DNA of 64,000 nucleotides from Kerstersia similis (GTDB taxonomy: Bacteria > Pseudomonadota > Gammaproteobacteria > Burkholderiales > Burkholderiaceae_B). Below are positions 16,179 to 25,410 of this stretch, piece after piece. Made by a program: the position numbers and the translations under genes. Under the pieces are notes generated by a model. The model was not told where the DNA came from. It ran no database searches and saw only the letters and a list, made by a program, of their open reading frames with translations. Location of the stretch: contig NZ_CBCSIQ010000007.1 in the NCBI RefSeq assembly GCF_965139615.1, forward strand, positions 73,837 to 137,836, read 5' to 3'. Numbering within the stretch: position 1 is the first letter of the stretch; each line of letters opens with the position of its first letter.

Positions 16179-17003
16179 ATGACTGCACAACTGCAAAACA
16201 CCATCGAACAAGCCTGGGAAGACCGCGCCAACCTGACTGCCGCGCACCACCCTGCCAGCCTGAAAGCCGCCATCGACGACGTGCTGAACAGCTTGAATAC
16301 GGGCAAGCTGCGCGTAGCGGAAAAAATCGACGGAAAGTGGCAGGTGCATCAGTGGCTCAAACAGGCGGTGCTGCTGTCTTTCCGCTTGCAGGACAATCAA
16401 CCCATGGGCGGCGCGCCTTTGCAGTTCTACGACAAGGTCGCGCTGAAATATGCGGACTACAGCGCCGAGCGCTTCGCGGCCGAAGGCGTGCGCGTGGTTC
16501 CCCCCGCCGTGGCGCGCCATGGCGCCCACATCGGCCGCAATGTCGTGCTGATGCCGTCGTACGTCAATATCGGCGCTTATGTGGATGAAGGAACGATGGT
16601 CGATACCTGGGCCACGGTGGGCTCATGCGCGCAGATTGGCAAGAATGTGCACTTGTCCGGCGGCGTGGGAATCGGCGGGGTGCTGGAACCCCTGCAAGCG
16701 GCACCTACCATCATTGAAGACAATTGCTTCATTGGCGCGCGCTCCGAAGTGGTGGAAGGGGTGATCGTCGAAGAAAATTCGGTGCTGGCCATGGGCGTAT
16801 ATCTGTCGCAAAGCACCCGCATCTATGACCGGACGACCGGCGAGATCCTCTACGGCCGCGTGCCGTCCGGTTCCGTCGTGGTTCCTGGCAGCCTGCCCGC
16901 TGCCGACGGCAGCCATAGCCTGGCCTGCGCGGTGATCGTGAAGCGTGTCGATGCCCAGACCCGTGCCAAAACCGGCATCAATGAATTGCTGAGGTCTGCA
17001 TGA
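16179..17003 (+). CDS. dapD: Tetrahydrodipicolinate N-succinyltransferase DapD
   Basis: A 274-residue hexapeptide-repeat acyltransferase that succinylates tetrahydrodipicolinate using succinyl-CoA in the diaminopimelate pathway. The N-terminal helical domain (up to about residue 105) is followed by repeats such as I-G-R-N-V-V-L-M-P-S-Y-V-N-I-G-A-Y-V-D-E-G and E-D-N-C-F-I-G-A-R-S-E-V-V-E-G, which match the family at full length. Its stop overlaps the dapE start (ATGA at 17000-17003), indicating translational coupling. Confidence 0.97.
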   Translation: MTAQLQNTIEQAWEDRANLTAAHHPASLKAAIDDVLNSLNTGKLRVAEKIDGKWQVHQWLKQAVLLSFRLQDNQPMGGAPLQFYDKVALKYADYSAERFAAEGVRVVPPAVARHGAHIGRNVVLMPSYVNIGAYVDEGTMVDTWATVGSCAQIGKNVHLSGGVGIGGVLEPLQAAPTIIEDNCFIGARSEVVEGVIVEENSVLAMGVYLSQSTRIYDRTTGEILYGRVPSGSVVVPGSLPAADGSHSLACAVIVKRVDAQTRAKTGINELLRSA

Positions 17004-18151
17004 GCGCCAATGGCGATAACACGGTGCTGACGCTGGCCAGTGAACTGCTGGCACGTGCGAGCGTCACGCCTGACGATGCCGGCTGCCAGGCCATCCTGGC
17101 CAGCCGGCTCGCACCGCTGGGTTTCCAGCTGGAAACCATCAGTGCAGGCGGCGTCACCAATCTCTGGGCCAGGCGCGGCCAGGCCCGGCCCGTGCTGGTA
17201 TTCGCCGGGCATACCGATGTCGTGCCCCCCGGGCCTGAAACCTCATGGGTTAGCCCACCCTTCGCGCCCAGCTTGCGCGACGGCCGTCTGTATGCACGCG
17301 GCGCGGCCGATATGAAAAGTTCTATCGCGGCCTTCGTCGTGGCCTGCGAGGAGTTCGTCGCGGCCTGCCCGGATCATGAGGGCGCCATCGCGCTGCTGAT
17401 CACTTCCGACGAAGAAGGCCCGGCCGTGCACGGCACCCGCCATGTCTGCGACCTGCTGCAAGCGCGTGGCGAGCAGCTGGATTTCTGCATCGTGGGAGAA
17501 CCGACCTCCGGCGCTGTCCTGGGCGACACCATCAAGAACGGCAGGCGCGGCTCGCTGACCGGCCGCCTGCGTGTCATCGGCAAGCAAGGGCACGTGGCGT
17601 ATCCGCACCTGGCACGCAACCCCGTCCACCAGGCCGCCGCCGCGCTGGCTGAACTCGCCGCCACGCAATGGGATGAAGGCAATGCCTTTTTCCCGCCGAC
17701 GACGTTTCAGGTTTCCAATATCCATGCCGGAACCGGCGCAACCAATGTCGTCCCCGGCGAATTGCAGGTCGTCTTCAACTTCCGCTTTTCCAGCGCCAGT
17801 ACCGCTGAGGGCCTGAAAAGCCGTGTGCACGCCCTGCTGGACCGCCACGCCCTCGAATATGTGCTGGAATGGGAGCTGGGCGGCGAGCCTTTCCTGACGG
17901 AACCTGGTACCCTCACCGCGGCTGTCACGAGTGCCATTGCGGCCGAGACCGGCATTGCCGCCGAGCTGTCCACGACCGGCGGCACCTCCGATGGACGTTT
18001 CATTGCCCGGATCTGTCCGCAGGTACTGGAGTTCGGCCCGATCAACGCCACCATCCATCAGGTCAATGAAAATATCCCGGCTGACAGCCTGGAGCCCCTG
18101 AAAAACATTTACCGGCGCACGCTGGAAACCTTGCTGCGCCCTACAGCCTGA
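17000..18151 (+). CDS. dapE: Succinyl-diaminopimelate desuccinylase DapE
   Basis: A 383-residue M20-family zinc peptidase that releases succinate from N-succinyl-LL-diaminopimelate. F-A-G-H-T-D-V-V-P-P-G supplies the first metal-binding His with its Asp, R-G-A-A-D-M-K-S-S the bridging Asp, and S-D-E-E-G-P-A the catalytic Glu. G-G-T-S-D-G-R-F near the C-terminus is also typical. It overlaps dapD by four bases and lies two bases before prmB's ATG. Confidence 0.97.
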   Translation: MSANGDNTVLTLASELLARASVTPDDAGCQAILASRLAPLGFQLETISAGGVTNLWARRGQARPVLVFAGHTDVVPPGPETSWVSPPFAPSLRDGRLYARGAADMKSSIAAFVVACEEFVAACPDHEGAIALLITSDEEGPAVHGTRHVCDLLQARGEQLDFCIVGEPTSGAVLGDTIKNGRRGSLTGRLRVIGKQGHVAYPHLARNPVHQAAAALAELAATQWDEGNAFFPPTTFQVSNIHAGTGATNVVPGELQVVFNFRFSSASTAEGLKSRVHALLDRHALEYVLEWELGGEPFLTEPGTLTAAVTSAIAAETGIAAELSTTGGTSDGRFIARICPQVLEFGPINATIHQVNENIPADSLEPLKNIYRRTLETLLRPTA

Positions 18152-18153
18152 AC

Positions 18154-19101
18154 ATGACTATGAATCCAAACGCCAGCCAGAACAGCAGTCCTGCGCCAGC
18201 CATCGCCGCCACCGCGGCACAGGAACTGCTGACCCTGCGCGACTTGCTGCGTTACGGCGTGTCGCGGTTCCGGGCCGCCAATCTGGCCTTCGGCCACGGC
18301 AGCGACAACGCCTGGGATGAAGCGGCCTACCTGGCGCTGCATACGCTGAATCTGCCGGGTGACACGCTGGATCCGTTTCTGGATGCTCGCTTGCTGCAAA
18401 CGGAACGCGACGCCGTCTTGAATATCTACCGCCGCCGTATTGAAGAGCGCCTGCCGGCCCCCTATCTGACCGGCGAAGCCTGGCTGCACGGCTACCGCTT
18501 CCGGGTGGACGAGCGCGTCATCGTCCCGCGCTCTCCCATTGCGGAATGGCTGGTACAGGGGTTGACGCCCTGGCTGGACGACCCCGAGAGCGTCACCCGT
18601 GCGCTGGATCTTTGCACCGGCTCGGGTTGCCTGGCAATTCTGGCGGCACATGCCTTTCCGCACGCCCAGGTGGATGCCGTGGATCTCTCCACGGATGCCT
18701 TGGATGTCGCCCGCGCCAACGTCGCGGATTATGGCCTGGAAAACCGGTTGCACCTGTATCAAGGCGATCTCTACCAGCCGCTGCCTGCTGATGCCCGTTA
18801 TCAGGTCATCATCAGCAATCCGCCCTATGTCAATGAAAACTCCATGCGGGCGCTGCCTCAGGAGTTCCGCCATGAGCCCCGGGGCGCCCTGGCGGGCGGC
18901 GACGACGGCATGGACCTGATCCGCACCATCATTGGCCAGGCGCCGCGTTATCTGGACGACAATGGCATCCTCGTGCTGGAAATCGGCCACGAACACGAAC
19001 ACTTCGCCCGGGCATTCCCCGGCCTCGAACCTATTTGGCTGGATACCGCCAGCGGCCTGCATCCGATCATGCTGCTGACGCGCGACCAATTGATTACGTG
19101 A
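18154..19101 (+). CDS. prmB: Ribosomal protein uL3 glutamine N5-methyltransferase PrmB
   Basis: A 315-residue SAM-dependent methyltransferase of the HemK/PrmB group, which modifies the Gln of ribosomal protein L3. L-D-L-C-T-G-S-G-C-L-A-I-L (SAM motif I) and the catalytic N-P-P-Y in I-I-S-N-P-P-Y-V-N are clear, as is the PrmB-type R-F-R-A-A-N-L-A-F-G-H-G N-terminal region. PrmB rather than PrmC is chosen because of this N-terminal region and the location after dapE, as in Bordetella relatives. A second ATG two codons downstream is an alternative start. Confidence 0.93.
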   Translation: MTMNPNASQNSSPAPAIAATAAQELLTLRDLLRYGVSRFRAANLAFGHGSDNAWDEAAYLALHTLNLPGDTLDPFLDARLLQTERDAVLNIYRRRIEERLPAPYLTGEAWLHGYRFRVDERVIVPRSPIAEWLVQGLTPWLDDPESVTRALDLCTGSGCLAILAAHAFPHAQVDAVDLSTDALDVARANVADYGLENRLHLYQGDLYQPLPADARYQVIISNPPYVNENSMRALPQEFRHEPRGALAGGDDGMDLIRTIIGQAPRYLDDNGILVLEIGHEHEHFARAFPGLEPIWLDTASGLHPIMLLTRDQLIT

Positions 19102-21038
19102 TACGAGCTTCTAAACTCAACCTGCGCGCCGGCACCAAAGTGTTGCTGGACGACGCGGATTTTGTGGTTCACCCCGGCGAACGCGTTGGCATCGTCGGCA
19201 AGAACGGCGCCGGCAAATCGACGCTGTTTGCCTTGCTGCGCGGTGAACGCGATGCCGACGCCGGCACCCTGGATATCCCGCAGGGCTGGCGCATCGCCAG
19301 CGTACGGCAGGAAATCGTTGCCGACGAACGCCCGGCCAGGGAATTCGTCATCGACGGCGATAGCCATTTGCGTGCCTTGCAAGCCGAGCGCGCCAGCCTG
19401 TCCGATCAGGCCGACGGCATGCGCATTGCCGAACTTGAAGCCGCCCTGAGCGACGCCGGCGTGTGGGATGCCGCCTCGCGTGCAGAGCAGTTGCTGGCCG
19501 GCCTGGGCTTTGCCCCGGATGAATGGATGCAGCCGGTCTCATCCTTTTCCGGTGGCTGGCGCATGCGCCTGGCCCTGGCACGCACGCTGATGGCGCCGTC
19601 TGACTTGCTGCTGCTGGACGAGCCGACCAACCACCTGGATCTGGACGCCATGCTGTGGCTGGAACGCTGGCTGGGCGCCTATCCTGGCACCGTCATGCTG
19701 ATTTCGCACGACACCGAGTTCCTGGATGCCGTGGCGCGTTCCATTCTGCATTTCGACCACGGCAAGCTGGTGCGCTACCGTGGCGGATACCAGGACTTCC
19801 TGGTGCAACGCGCCGAGCGCCTGCGCCAGACCCAGATTGCCTGGGACAGGCAAACCCGGGAAGCGGCGCGCCTGCAATCCTTTATTGATCGTTTCAAAGC
19901 CAAGGCCACCAAGGCCAAGCAGGCCCAGAGCCGGGTAAAGGCCCTGGCCCGCATGGAAGTCCTCGCGCCGCTGCAGGCCGAGGCCGGCATAGACATTCGT
20001 ATTCCCTCACCGGAACAAATGCCAGACCCCTTGCTGACGCTGGAAAACGCCGCCATGGGGTATGCCTCGGAAGATGGCACGGACAGCGCCATTCTGCGGC
20101 AAGTCACGCTGATGGTGCGCGGCGGTAGCCGCATCGGCGTGCTGGGTGCGAACGGCGCCGGCAAAAGTACGATGATCAAATCGCTCTGCGGCGAACTGCC
20201 GCTGCTGGGCGGCAGCCGTGTCGCATCCAAGGGTTTGAAGATCGGCTATTTCGCCCAGCACCAGCTGGATATGCTGGATCTCGATAGCACGCCGCTGGCG
20301 CATCTGGCGCGCCTGGCACCCGACGAACGCGAACAGATCCTGCGCAACTATCTGGGCGGCTTCGGCTTTTCCGGCGACGCCGCCACCGGCCCGGTGGCGC
20401 CGATGTCCGGTGGAGAAAAAGCCCGTTTGGCGCTGGCGCTGGTCGTCTGGCAACGCCCCAACCTGCTGCTTCTCGACGAACCCAGCAACCACCTGGACGT
20501 CGATACCCGCGAAGCCCTGGCCACCGCGCTGGCCGAATTCGGCGGCAGCATGCTGCTCGTTTCTCACGACCGGCACCTGCTGCGCACCACGGTCGATGAT
20601 TTCTGGATCGTCGCCGACGGCGGCGTTCAGGAATTCGATGGCGACCTGGAAGACTACCGTGACTGGCTGTCATCCCGCCAGGCCCAGGCACGCGCAGAAG
20701 AACGCCAGGAGGCCCGCCAGCAACAAGCCGAGCCTGCCCCTGACCGCAAGGCCCAGAAACGCCTGGAAGCCGAACAGCGCCAGCGCCTGGCCCAGCAGCG
20801 CAAGCCGCTGGAGGCGGAACTGCGCAAGGTGGAAACGGCCATGAACAGCCAGCGCAGTCGCCTTGAAACCCTGGATGCCTTGATTGCCGACCCGGCCTTC
20901 TACGATGACTCCCGCCGCGACGAGCGCGTCAAGGCACTTGCCGAACATGGCGAACTGAGCAAAAGCGTGGACGCCCAAGAGGAACGCTGGCTGGAGCTGG
21001 TGGAAGCCATAGAAGCCATCAACGCCAGCGAAAGCTGA
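19098..21038 (+). CDS. yheS: ABC-F family ATPase (YheS type)
   Basis: A 646-residue soluble protein with two ABC domains and no membrane segments. Walker A motifs are G-K-N-G-A-G-K-S-T (about residue 34) and G-A-N-G-A-G-K-S-T (about 352), with signatures F-S-G-G-W-R-M-R-L and M-S-G-G-E-K-A-R-L. The linker contains R-F-K-A-K-A-T-K-A-K-Q-A-Q-S-R, typical of ABC-F proteins that act on ribosomes. A C-terminal coiled coil follows residue 540. The overall match is to E. coli YheS. The start is GTG at 19098, overlapping the prmB stop (GTGA); an upstream ATG would run deep into prmB. Confidence 0.92.
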   Translation: MIRASKLNLRAGTKVLLDDADFVVHPGERVGIVGKNGAGKSTLFALLRGERDADAGTLDIPQGWRIASVRQEIVADERPAREFVIDGDSHLRALQAERASLSDQADGMRIAELEAALSDAGVWDAASRAEQLLAGLGFAPDEWMQPVSSFSGGWRMRLALARTLMAPSDLLLLDEPTNHLDLDAMLWLERWLGAYPGTVMLISHDTEFLDAVARSILHFDHGKLVRYRGGYQDFLVQRAERLRQTQIAWDRQTREAARLQSFIDRFKAKATKAKQAQSRVKALARMEVLAPLQAEAGIDIRIPSPEQMPDPLLTLENAAMGYASEDGTDSAILRQVTLMVRGGSRIGVLGANGAGKSTMIKSLCGELPLLGGSRVASKGLKIGYFAQHQLDMLDLDSTPLAHLARLAPDEREQILRNYLGGFGFSGDAATGPVAPMSGGEKARLALALVVWQRPNLLLLDEPSNHLDVDTREALATALAEFGGSMLLVSHDRHLLRTTVDDFWIVADGGVQEFDGDLEDYRDWLSSRQAQARAEERQEARQQQAEPAPDRKAQKRLEAEQRQRLAQQRKPLEAELRKVETAMNSQRSRLETLDALIADPAFYDDSRRDERVKALAEHGELSKSVDAQEERWLELVEAIEAINASES

Positions 21039-21064
21039 GGCCGTCAACACGATCCGCCACGCCC

Positions 21065-21517
21065 ATGCCATCGCCTCCCTCTGCGATTCCCCAACCCGCC
21101 GCGCCATCGGCGCCGCATGCCGCCACCGGTGGCGTGCGACACCTGCTGAGACTGGAAGGGCTGTGCGTGCTGCTGGCCAGCCTCCTGGCCTACGACAGCT
21201 TCGCCACCAGCGGCTGGGGGCTGTTCGCCCTGTGCTTTCTCGTGCCGGATCTATCGCTATTCGGCTATGCCGCCGGCCCGCGCCTAGGCGCGGTTCTCTA
21301 TAACTGCGCGCACTCCTATGTCGGTGCCGTGGTGTGCCTGGCCGCAGGCGTCTTTTTCGGTATCCCCGGCTTGCTTTCCGCCGGACTGATCTGGGCCGCA
21401 CACATCGGCTTTGATCGCGCCCTGGGCTACGGCCTCAAGTATGGGCAAGGTTTTCGCCTGACTCACCTGGGCCTGATCGGCCGCGCCAGGCAAGACGGCC
21501 CTGACGCCCGCCATTGA
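21065..21517 (+). CDS. DUF4260 membrane protein
   Basis: A 150-residue protein with a Pro/Ala-rich N-terminus and about four hydrophobic helices. L-R-L-E-G-L-C-V-L-L, F-L-V-P-D-L-S-L-F-G-Y-A-A-G-P-R-L-G-A, Y-N-C-A-H-S-Y and A-H-I-G-F-D-R-A-L-G-Y-G-L-K-Y match the DUF4260 family (YxlG-like) throughout. Its function is unknown. It follows the ABC-F gene by 26 bases on the same strand. Confidence 0.85.
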   Translation: MPSPPSAIPQPAAPSAPHAATGGVRHLLRLEGLCVLLASLLAYDSFATSGWGLFALCFLVPDLSLFGYAAGPRLGAVLYNCAHSYVGAVVCLAAGVFFGIPGLLSAGLIWAAHIGFDRALGYGLKYGQGFRLTHLGLIGRARQDGPDARH

Positions 21518-21545
21518 AACATCAGGCGCCTCGCAACACGGGAAA

Positions 21546-21579
21546 TGAAAACGCCGAAACCCGGCAACAGGTTTCGGCG
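21546..21579 (-). terminator. Rho-independent terminator of uvrD
   Basis: The stem CGCCGAAACC (21552-21561) / GGTTTCGGCG (21570-21579) has an 8-base loop. On the minus strand it is followed by TTTTCATTTC, so it ends leftward transcription from uvrD. Confidence 0.8.
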
Positions 21580-21627
21580 ACAGGCCATCCAATACAGACA
21601 CAGCCCTACGGCTGCCGCAGCCCAGGG

Positions 21628-23922
21628 TCAGCCGGCCACGACATCCAGCTTGGCAATGCCCAAGGCCAAAGTCTTCTGCCCCGCCTCGCGGAAATGAATC
21701 CTTGCCTGGGCATCGTCGCCGTTGCCGGATAGTTCAATGATCGTGCCTTCCCCGAAACGGGCATGGCTGACCCCCATGCCCACCCGGTATTCACGTTCGC
21801 CGACCTTGACCACATTGCTGCCATGGCGTGCCTGGCGCGGCTCTATCCTGCCGGTGGACTGACGCCCGAAAGCATCAGCCAGGGCACGCGGCGCCGGGCC
21901 ACCCCAGCCTGTACCCTGGTGGGACGAGGCCTTGGGCGTAAGCCATTTCAGGTGCTGCTCCGGAATTTCCTGGAAGAAACGTGAACGCATGGCGTAGCGC
22001 GTCTGCCCATGCAGCATCCGGCTCTGGGCCAGGCTCAGGTACAGACGCTTGCGCGCCCGCGTGATGGCCACATACATCAGCCGCCGTTCTTCTTCCAGGC
22101 CTTCCGGGTCGGACAGGCTGTTTTCATGCGGGAACAGGCCTTCTTCCATACCCGTCATGAAAACCGCGTCGAACTCCAGCCCCTTGGCCGCATGGACCGT
22201 CATCATCTGGATGGCGTCTTCACCGGCCTGAGCCTGATTGTCCCCAGCTTCCAGCGAAGCATGCGACAGGAAGGCCGCCAACGGAGAGATACCCGCTGCC
22301 GGCGGCGCACCGAAAAATGCCTCATCATCAGGAACGGCCGGAACATCCAGCGCCGCAGCAAAGCCCGCAGGCATGCCTTCGTAGTTTTCTTCCGCCACGA
22401 AAGCGGCCGCTGCCGCCACGAGTTCCCTCAGGTTTTCCAGCCGCTCTTCGCCTTCCCGCTCGGTTTGGTAATGGGCAACCAGGCCGGAGTGTTCGATGAT
22501 ATGGGCCACCATCTCAGGCAAGGGCAGGCTGCGCGTTTCGTGCCCAAGGCGGCCGATCAGCGCGGCAAACTGGGCCAGGTTGGCCCCGCCCTTGCCGGGC
22601 ACACGCGCCACCGCGCCATACAGGCTGGTACCGTAGGTACGCGCCTGATCCGCCAGGGATTCCAGTGTGCGTGCACCGATTCCCCGGGCCGGAAAATTCA
22701 CCACTCGCAACCACGAGGTGTCGTCATCCGGATTGGCCAGCAAGCGCAAATAGGCCAGCGCATGCTTGACTTCCTGGCGCTCGAAAAAGCGCAGGCCGCC
22801 ATATACCTTGTACGGAACCCCTGCACTGAACAAGGCATGTTCCAGCACCCGCGACTGCGCATTACTGCGATACAGAATGGCGATTTCGCTGCGCGGCATG
22901 CCTTCACGCGCCAGCGACTTCAATTCATCGACGACCCACTGCGCTTCCAGGCCATCACTGGCCTGTTCACAGACACGGATGCGCTCGCCCTCGCCCTGCG
23001 CAGTCCAGAGGTTTTTCCCCAGACGGCCGGTGTTATGGCTGATCAGCGCGTTGGCCGCATCCAGAATATGCCCATAGGAGCGGTAATTCTGCTCCAGACG
23101 GATGACATGTTCGCCCGCGTAATCACGCACAAACGCCGACATATTACCGACGTCTGCCCCACGGAAAGCATAAATGGATTGGTCATCATCGCCGACTGCA
23201 AACACATGCGCACCGCCGCCAGCCAGCAATTTCAGCCAGCGATACTGCAAGGCGTTGGTATCCTGGAACTCATCGACCAGGATATGACGGAAGCGGCGCT
23301 GATAGTGCTCACGCACTGGCGCATTGCGCGACAGCAACTCATAGGCGCGCAACAGCAGCTCGGCAAAATCCACTACGCCTTCGCGTTCGCACTGTTCCTG
23401 GTACAGCGCATAGATCTCTGCCAGACGCCGGCTGTGCGGATCACCCGTCACGACGGTATCGGGCCGCTGGCCCTCTTCCTTGGCATGATTGATGAAGCGC
23501 TGCACATCACGCGGGGGATATTTCTCGTCATCAATATTCGCAGCCTTGAGCAGGCGCTTGATGGCAGAAAGCTGATCCGCGCTATCGAGGATCTGGAACG
23601 ATTGCGGCAAGCCGGCATCGCGGTGATGCGCGCGCAGCAAGCGATTGCACAGGCCGTGGAACGTACCGATCCACAGGCCGCGCGGATCCAGCGGTAGCAT
23701 GGCCGTCAGGCGAGCCAGCATTTCGCGGGCAGCCTTGTTGGTAAAAGTGACGGCGAGCAGCCCAAAAGGACTGGCCTGGCCAGTTTGTACCAGCCAGGCC
23801 ATGCGGGTTGTCAGAACCCTGGTCTTGCCGCTGCCAGCCCCGGCAAGAACCAGGGCGTGGCAGGAGGGATCCAGGGTAACAGCGGCGCGTTGCTCGGGAT
23901 TCAGGCGGTCCAGATCCATCAT
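21628..23922 (-). CDS. uvrD: UvrD/Rep-family ATP-dependent DNA helicase
   Basis: A 764-residue superfamily 1A 3'-5' helicase used in mismatch and nucleotide excision repair. L-N-P-E-Q-R-A-A-V (Q motif), L-A-G-A-G-S-G-K-T-R-V-L-T (motif I), F-T-N-K-A-A-R-E-M (Ia), V-D-E-F-Q-D-T-N (II), G-D-D-D-Q-S-I-Y-A-F-R-G-A (III), and M-T-V-H-A-A-K-G-L-E-F and Y-V-A-I-T-R-A-R-K (V and VI) are all present. Start 23922 gives the normal protein beginning M-M-D-L-D-R-L-N-P; it overlaps the desaturase stop by four bases. UvrD is preferred over Rep by length and the C-terminal tail with G-M-G-V-S-H-A-R-F-G-E-G. Confidence 0.93.
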   Translation of the reverse strand: MMDLDRLNPEQRAAVTLDPSCHALVLAGAGSGKTRVLTTRMAWLVQTGQASPFGLLAVTFTNKAAREMLARLTAMLPLDPRGLWIGTFHGLCNRLLRAHHRDAGLPQSFQILDSADQLSAIKRLLKAANIDDEKYPPRDVQRFINHAKEEGQRPDTVVTGDPHSRRLAEIYALYQEQCEREGVVDFAELLLRAYELLSRNAPVREHYQRRFRHILVDEFQDTNALQYRWLKLLAGGGAHVFAVGDDDQSIYAFRGADVGNMSAFVRDYAGEHVIRLEQNYRSYGHILDAANALISHNTGRLGKNLWTAQGEGERIRVCEQASDGLEAQWVVDELKSLAREGMPRSEIAILYRSNAQSRVLEHALFSAGVPYKVYGGLRFFERQEVKHALAYLRLLANPDDDTSWLRVVNFPARGIGARTLESLADQARTYGTSLYGAVARVPGKGGANLAQFAALIGRLGHETRSLPLPEMVAHIIEHSGLVAHYQTEREGEERLENLRELVAAAAAFVAEENYEGMPAGFAAALDVPAVPDDEAFFGAPPAAGISPLAAFLSHASLEAGDNQAQAGEDAIQMMTVHAAKGLEFDAVFMTGMEEGLFPHENSLSDPEGLEEERRLMYVAITRARKRLYLSLAQSRMLHGQTRYAMRSRFFQEIPEQHLKWLTPKASSHQGTGWGGPAPRALADAFGRQSTGRIEPRQARHGSNVVKVGEREYRVGMGVSHARFGEGTIIELSGNGDDAQARIHFREAGQKTLALGIAKLDVVAG

Positions 23923-25127
23923 GCCGCGTAGCGGCGCAGACGGCTGGCGAATTCGGCCAGACCTTCGATACCGCTTTGTTGAGCACGCTGGCACCAGGCT
24001 TGCAGGTCATGCAGCAACTGTTCGCTGCTGGCGCTGGAGCTTTCCCAGAGACGGCCCAGATCCTTGCGCATTTGCATCAGCGTGGAGAGCGACTGGCTGC
24101 TGGCAACAGCCTGATCGATCTGCGCCAATTGCTCCGGCTGCAGGTTGGTATCCGGCAGGTGGAACCAGTTGCGCACACGCTTGAGCGTCTGGCGCGAGGT
24201 CTGCACGTTGCCTTCGCCGTTGCCGCCCTTCATGCGGCTCAGCTCCTGCGAGCAGGCATGCTTCAGCAGATCGGCGTAGCGCGCCATGATTTCATAGCGG
24301 TGCGTGATCACGCCATGCAGGGTCTTGAGATCGACCGAACGCACATCGGATTCAAGCTTGAGCTTGGGCGCAACCTTGCGCACCTTGGCCAAACCGACAG
24401 CCTGCATCATGCGGATGTACACCCAACCGATATCGAACTCATACCACTGGCTCGAGAACTTGGCCGAGCTGGCATGCGCATGGTGGTTGTTGTGCAGCTC
24501 TTCGCCACCGATGATGATGCCCCAGGGGAACACGTTCGTGCTGGTGTCCGGGCTGGCGAAATTGCGGTAGCCCCAGTAGTGGCCGATACCATTGACCACG
24601 CCAGCTGCCCAGAAGGGAATCCAGGCCATCTGCACGGCCCAGACCGTCAGGCCAACCACGCCGAACAGCAGCAGGTCGATCACCAGCATGATGAGAATGC
24701 CCAGGGCGCTGTGCTTGGCGTACACATTACGCTCAAGCCAATCGTTAGGCGTCCCGTGGCCGAACTTGGCCATGGTTTCTTGGTTCTCGGATTCCTGGCG
24801 GTACAGTTCGGCGCCGCGGAACAGCACCTTCCAGATACCGAACAGCATGGGCGAGTGAGGATCACCCTCGCGCTCGCAGCGCGCATGGTGCTTGCGGTGG
24901 ATGGCGACCCATTCTTTGGTCACCATACCGGTTGTCATCCACAACCAGAAGCGGAAGAAGTGCGCGATCGCAGGATGCAGATCGAGCCCGCGGTGCGTCT
25001 GGCTGCGGTGCAGAAAAATGGTTACGCATACGATGGTAATGTGGGTCATTACCAGGGTGACAATCAGGACTTGCCACCACGAGGCCTGCAAGAGGCCACC
25101 GCTGAGAAAGGAAATAATAGTATCCAT
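23919..25127 (-). CDS. Acyl-CoA/acyl-lipid delta-9-type fatty acid desaturase
   Basis: A 402-residue membrane di-iron desaturase that introduces a cis double bond into acyl chains, usually for membrane fluidity. The three histidine boxes are visible: H-R-S-Q-T-H, H-R-K-H-H and H-N-N-H-H, between hydrophobic helix pairs. A soluble C-terminal part of about 130 residues follows. The ATG at 25127 is the natural start although its ribosome-binding site is weak. It is translationally coupled to uvrD (ATGA), a pairing with no obvious functional link. Confidence 0.9.
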   Translation of the reverse strand: MDTIISFLSGGLLQASWWQVLIVTLVMTHITIVCVTIFLHRSQTHRGLDLHPAIAHFFRFWLWMTTGMVTKEWVAIHRKHHARCEREGDPHSPMLFGIWKVLFRGAELYRQESENQETMAKFGHGTPNDWLERNVYAKHSALGILIMLVIDLLLFGVVGLTVWAVQMAWIPFWAAGVVNGIGHYWGYRNFASPDTSTNVFPWGIIIGGEELHNNHHAHASSAKFSSQWYEFDIGWVYIRMMQAVGLAKVRKVAPKLKLESDVRSVDLKTLHGVITHRYEIMARYADLLKHACSQELSRMKGGNGEGNVQTSRQTLKRVRNWFHLPDTNLQPEQLAQIDQAVASSQSLSTLMQMRKDLGRLWESSSASSEQLLHDLQAWCQRAQQSGIEGLAEFASRLRRYAA

Positions 25128-25410
25128 ATGGATATCAGGTCTCGCGTCAAAAGGTGAAGGCCAGTGTATATCGCTACTGACCGTATGACACCCTGGTGAC
25201 AAAAAGGTTTTTGCGTCAGATCAAGAAAGATTCCGGCTTGCGCTAGGGTCTGCCCCCGACAGGAGCATGGAAACCCGGGCTTGCGCTGACGGCAATCGCC
25301 TTGTGCCGACGGGAACAGCGCTTGCACCCTGCCCCCGCTCAGATGTCATACCTTAATTTTGCTACAAAAAACAGCATCTGTCGCTAAAAAACTGGCTTTC
25401 CTGCAACAAA

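Noticed and set aside
22009..23697. Long plus-strand open frame opposite uvrD
   Set aside because: Antisense of the helicase motifs; no coherent domain and no ribosome-binding site.
23976..25157. Plus-strand open frame opposite the desaturase
   Set aside because: His-rich appearance comes from the reverse reading of the desaturase; three intact His boxes on the other strand decide the matter.
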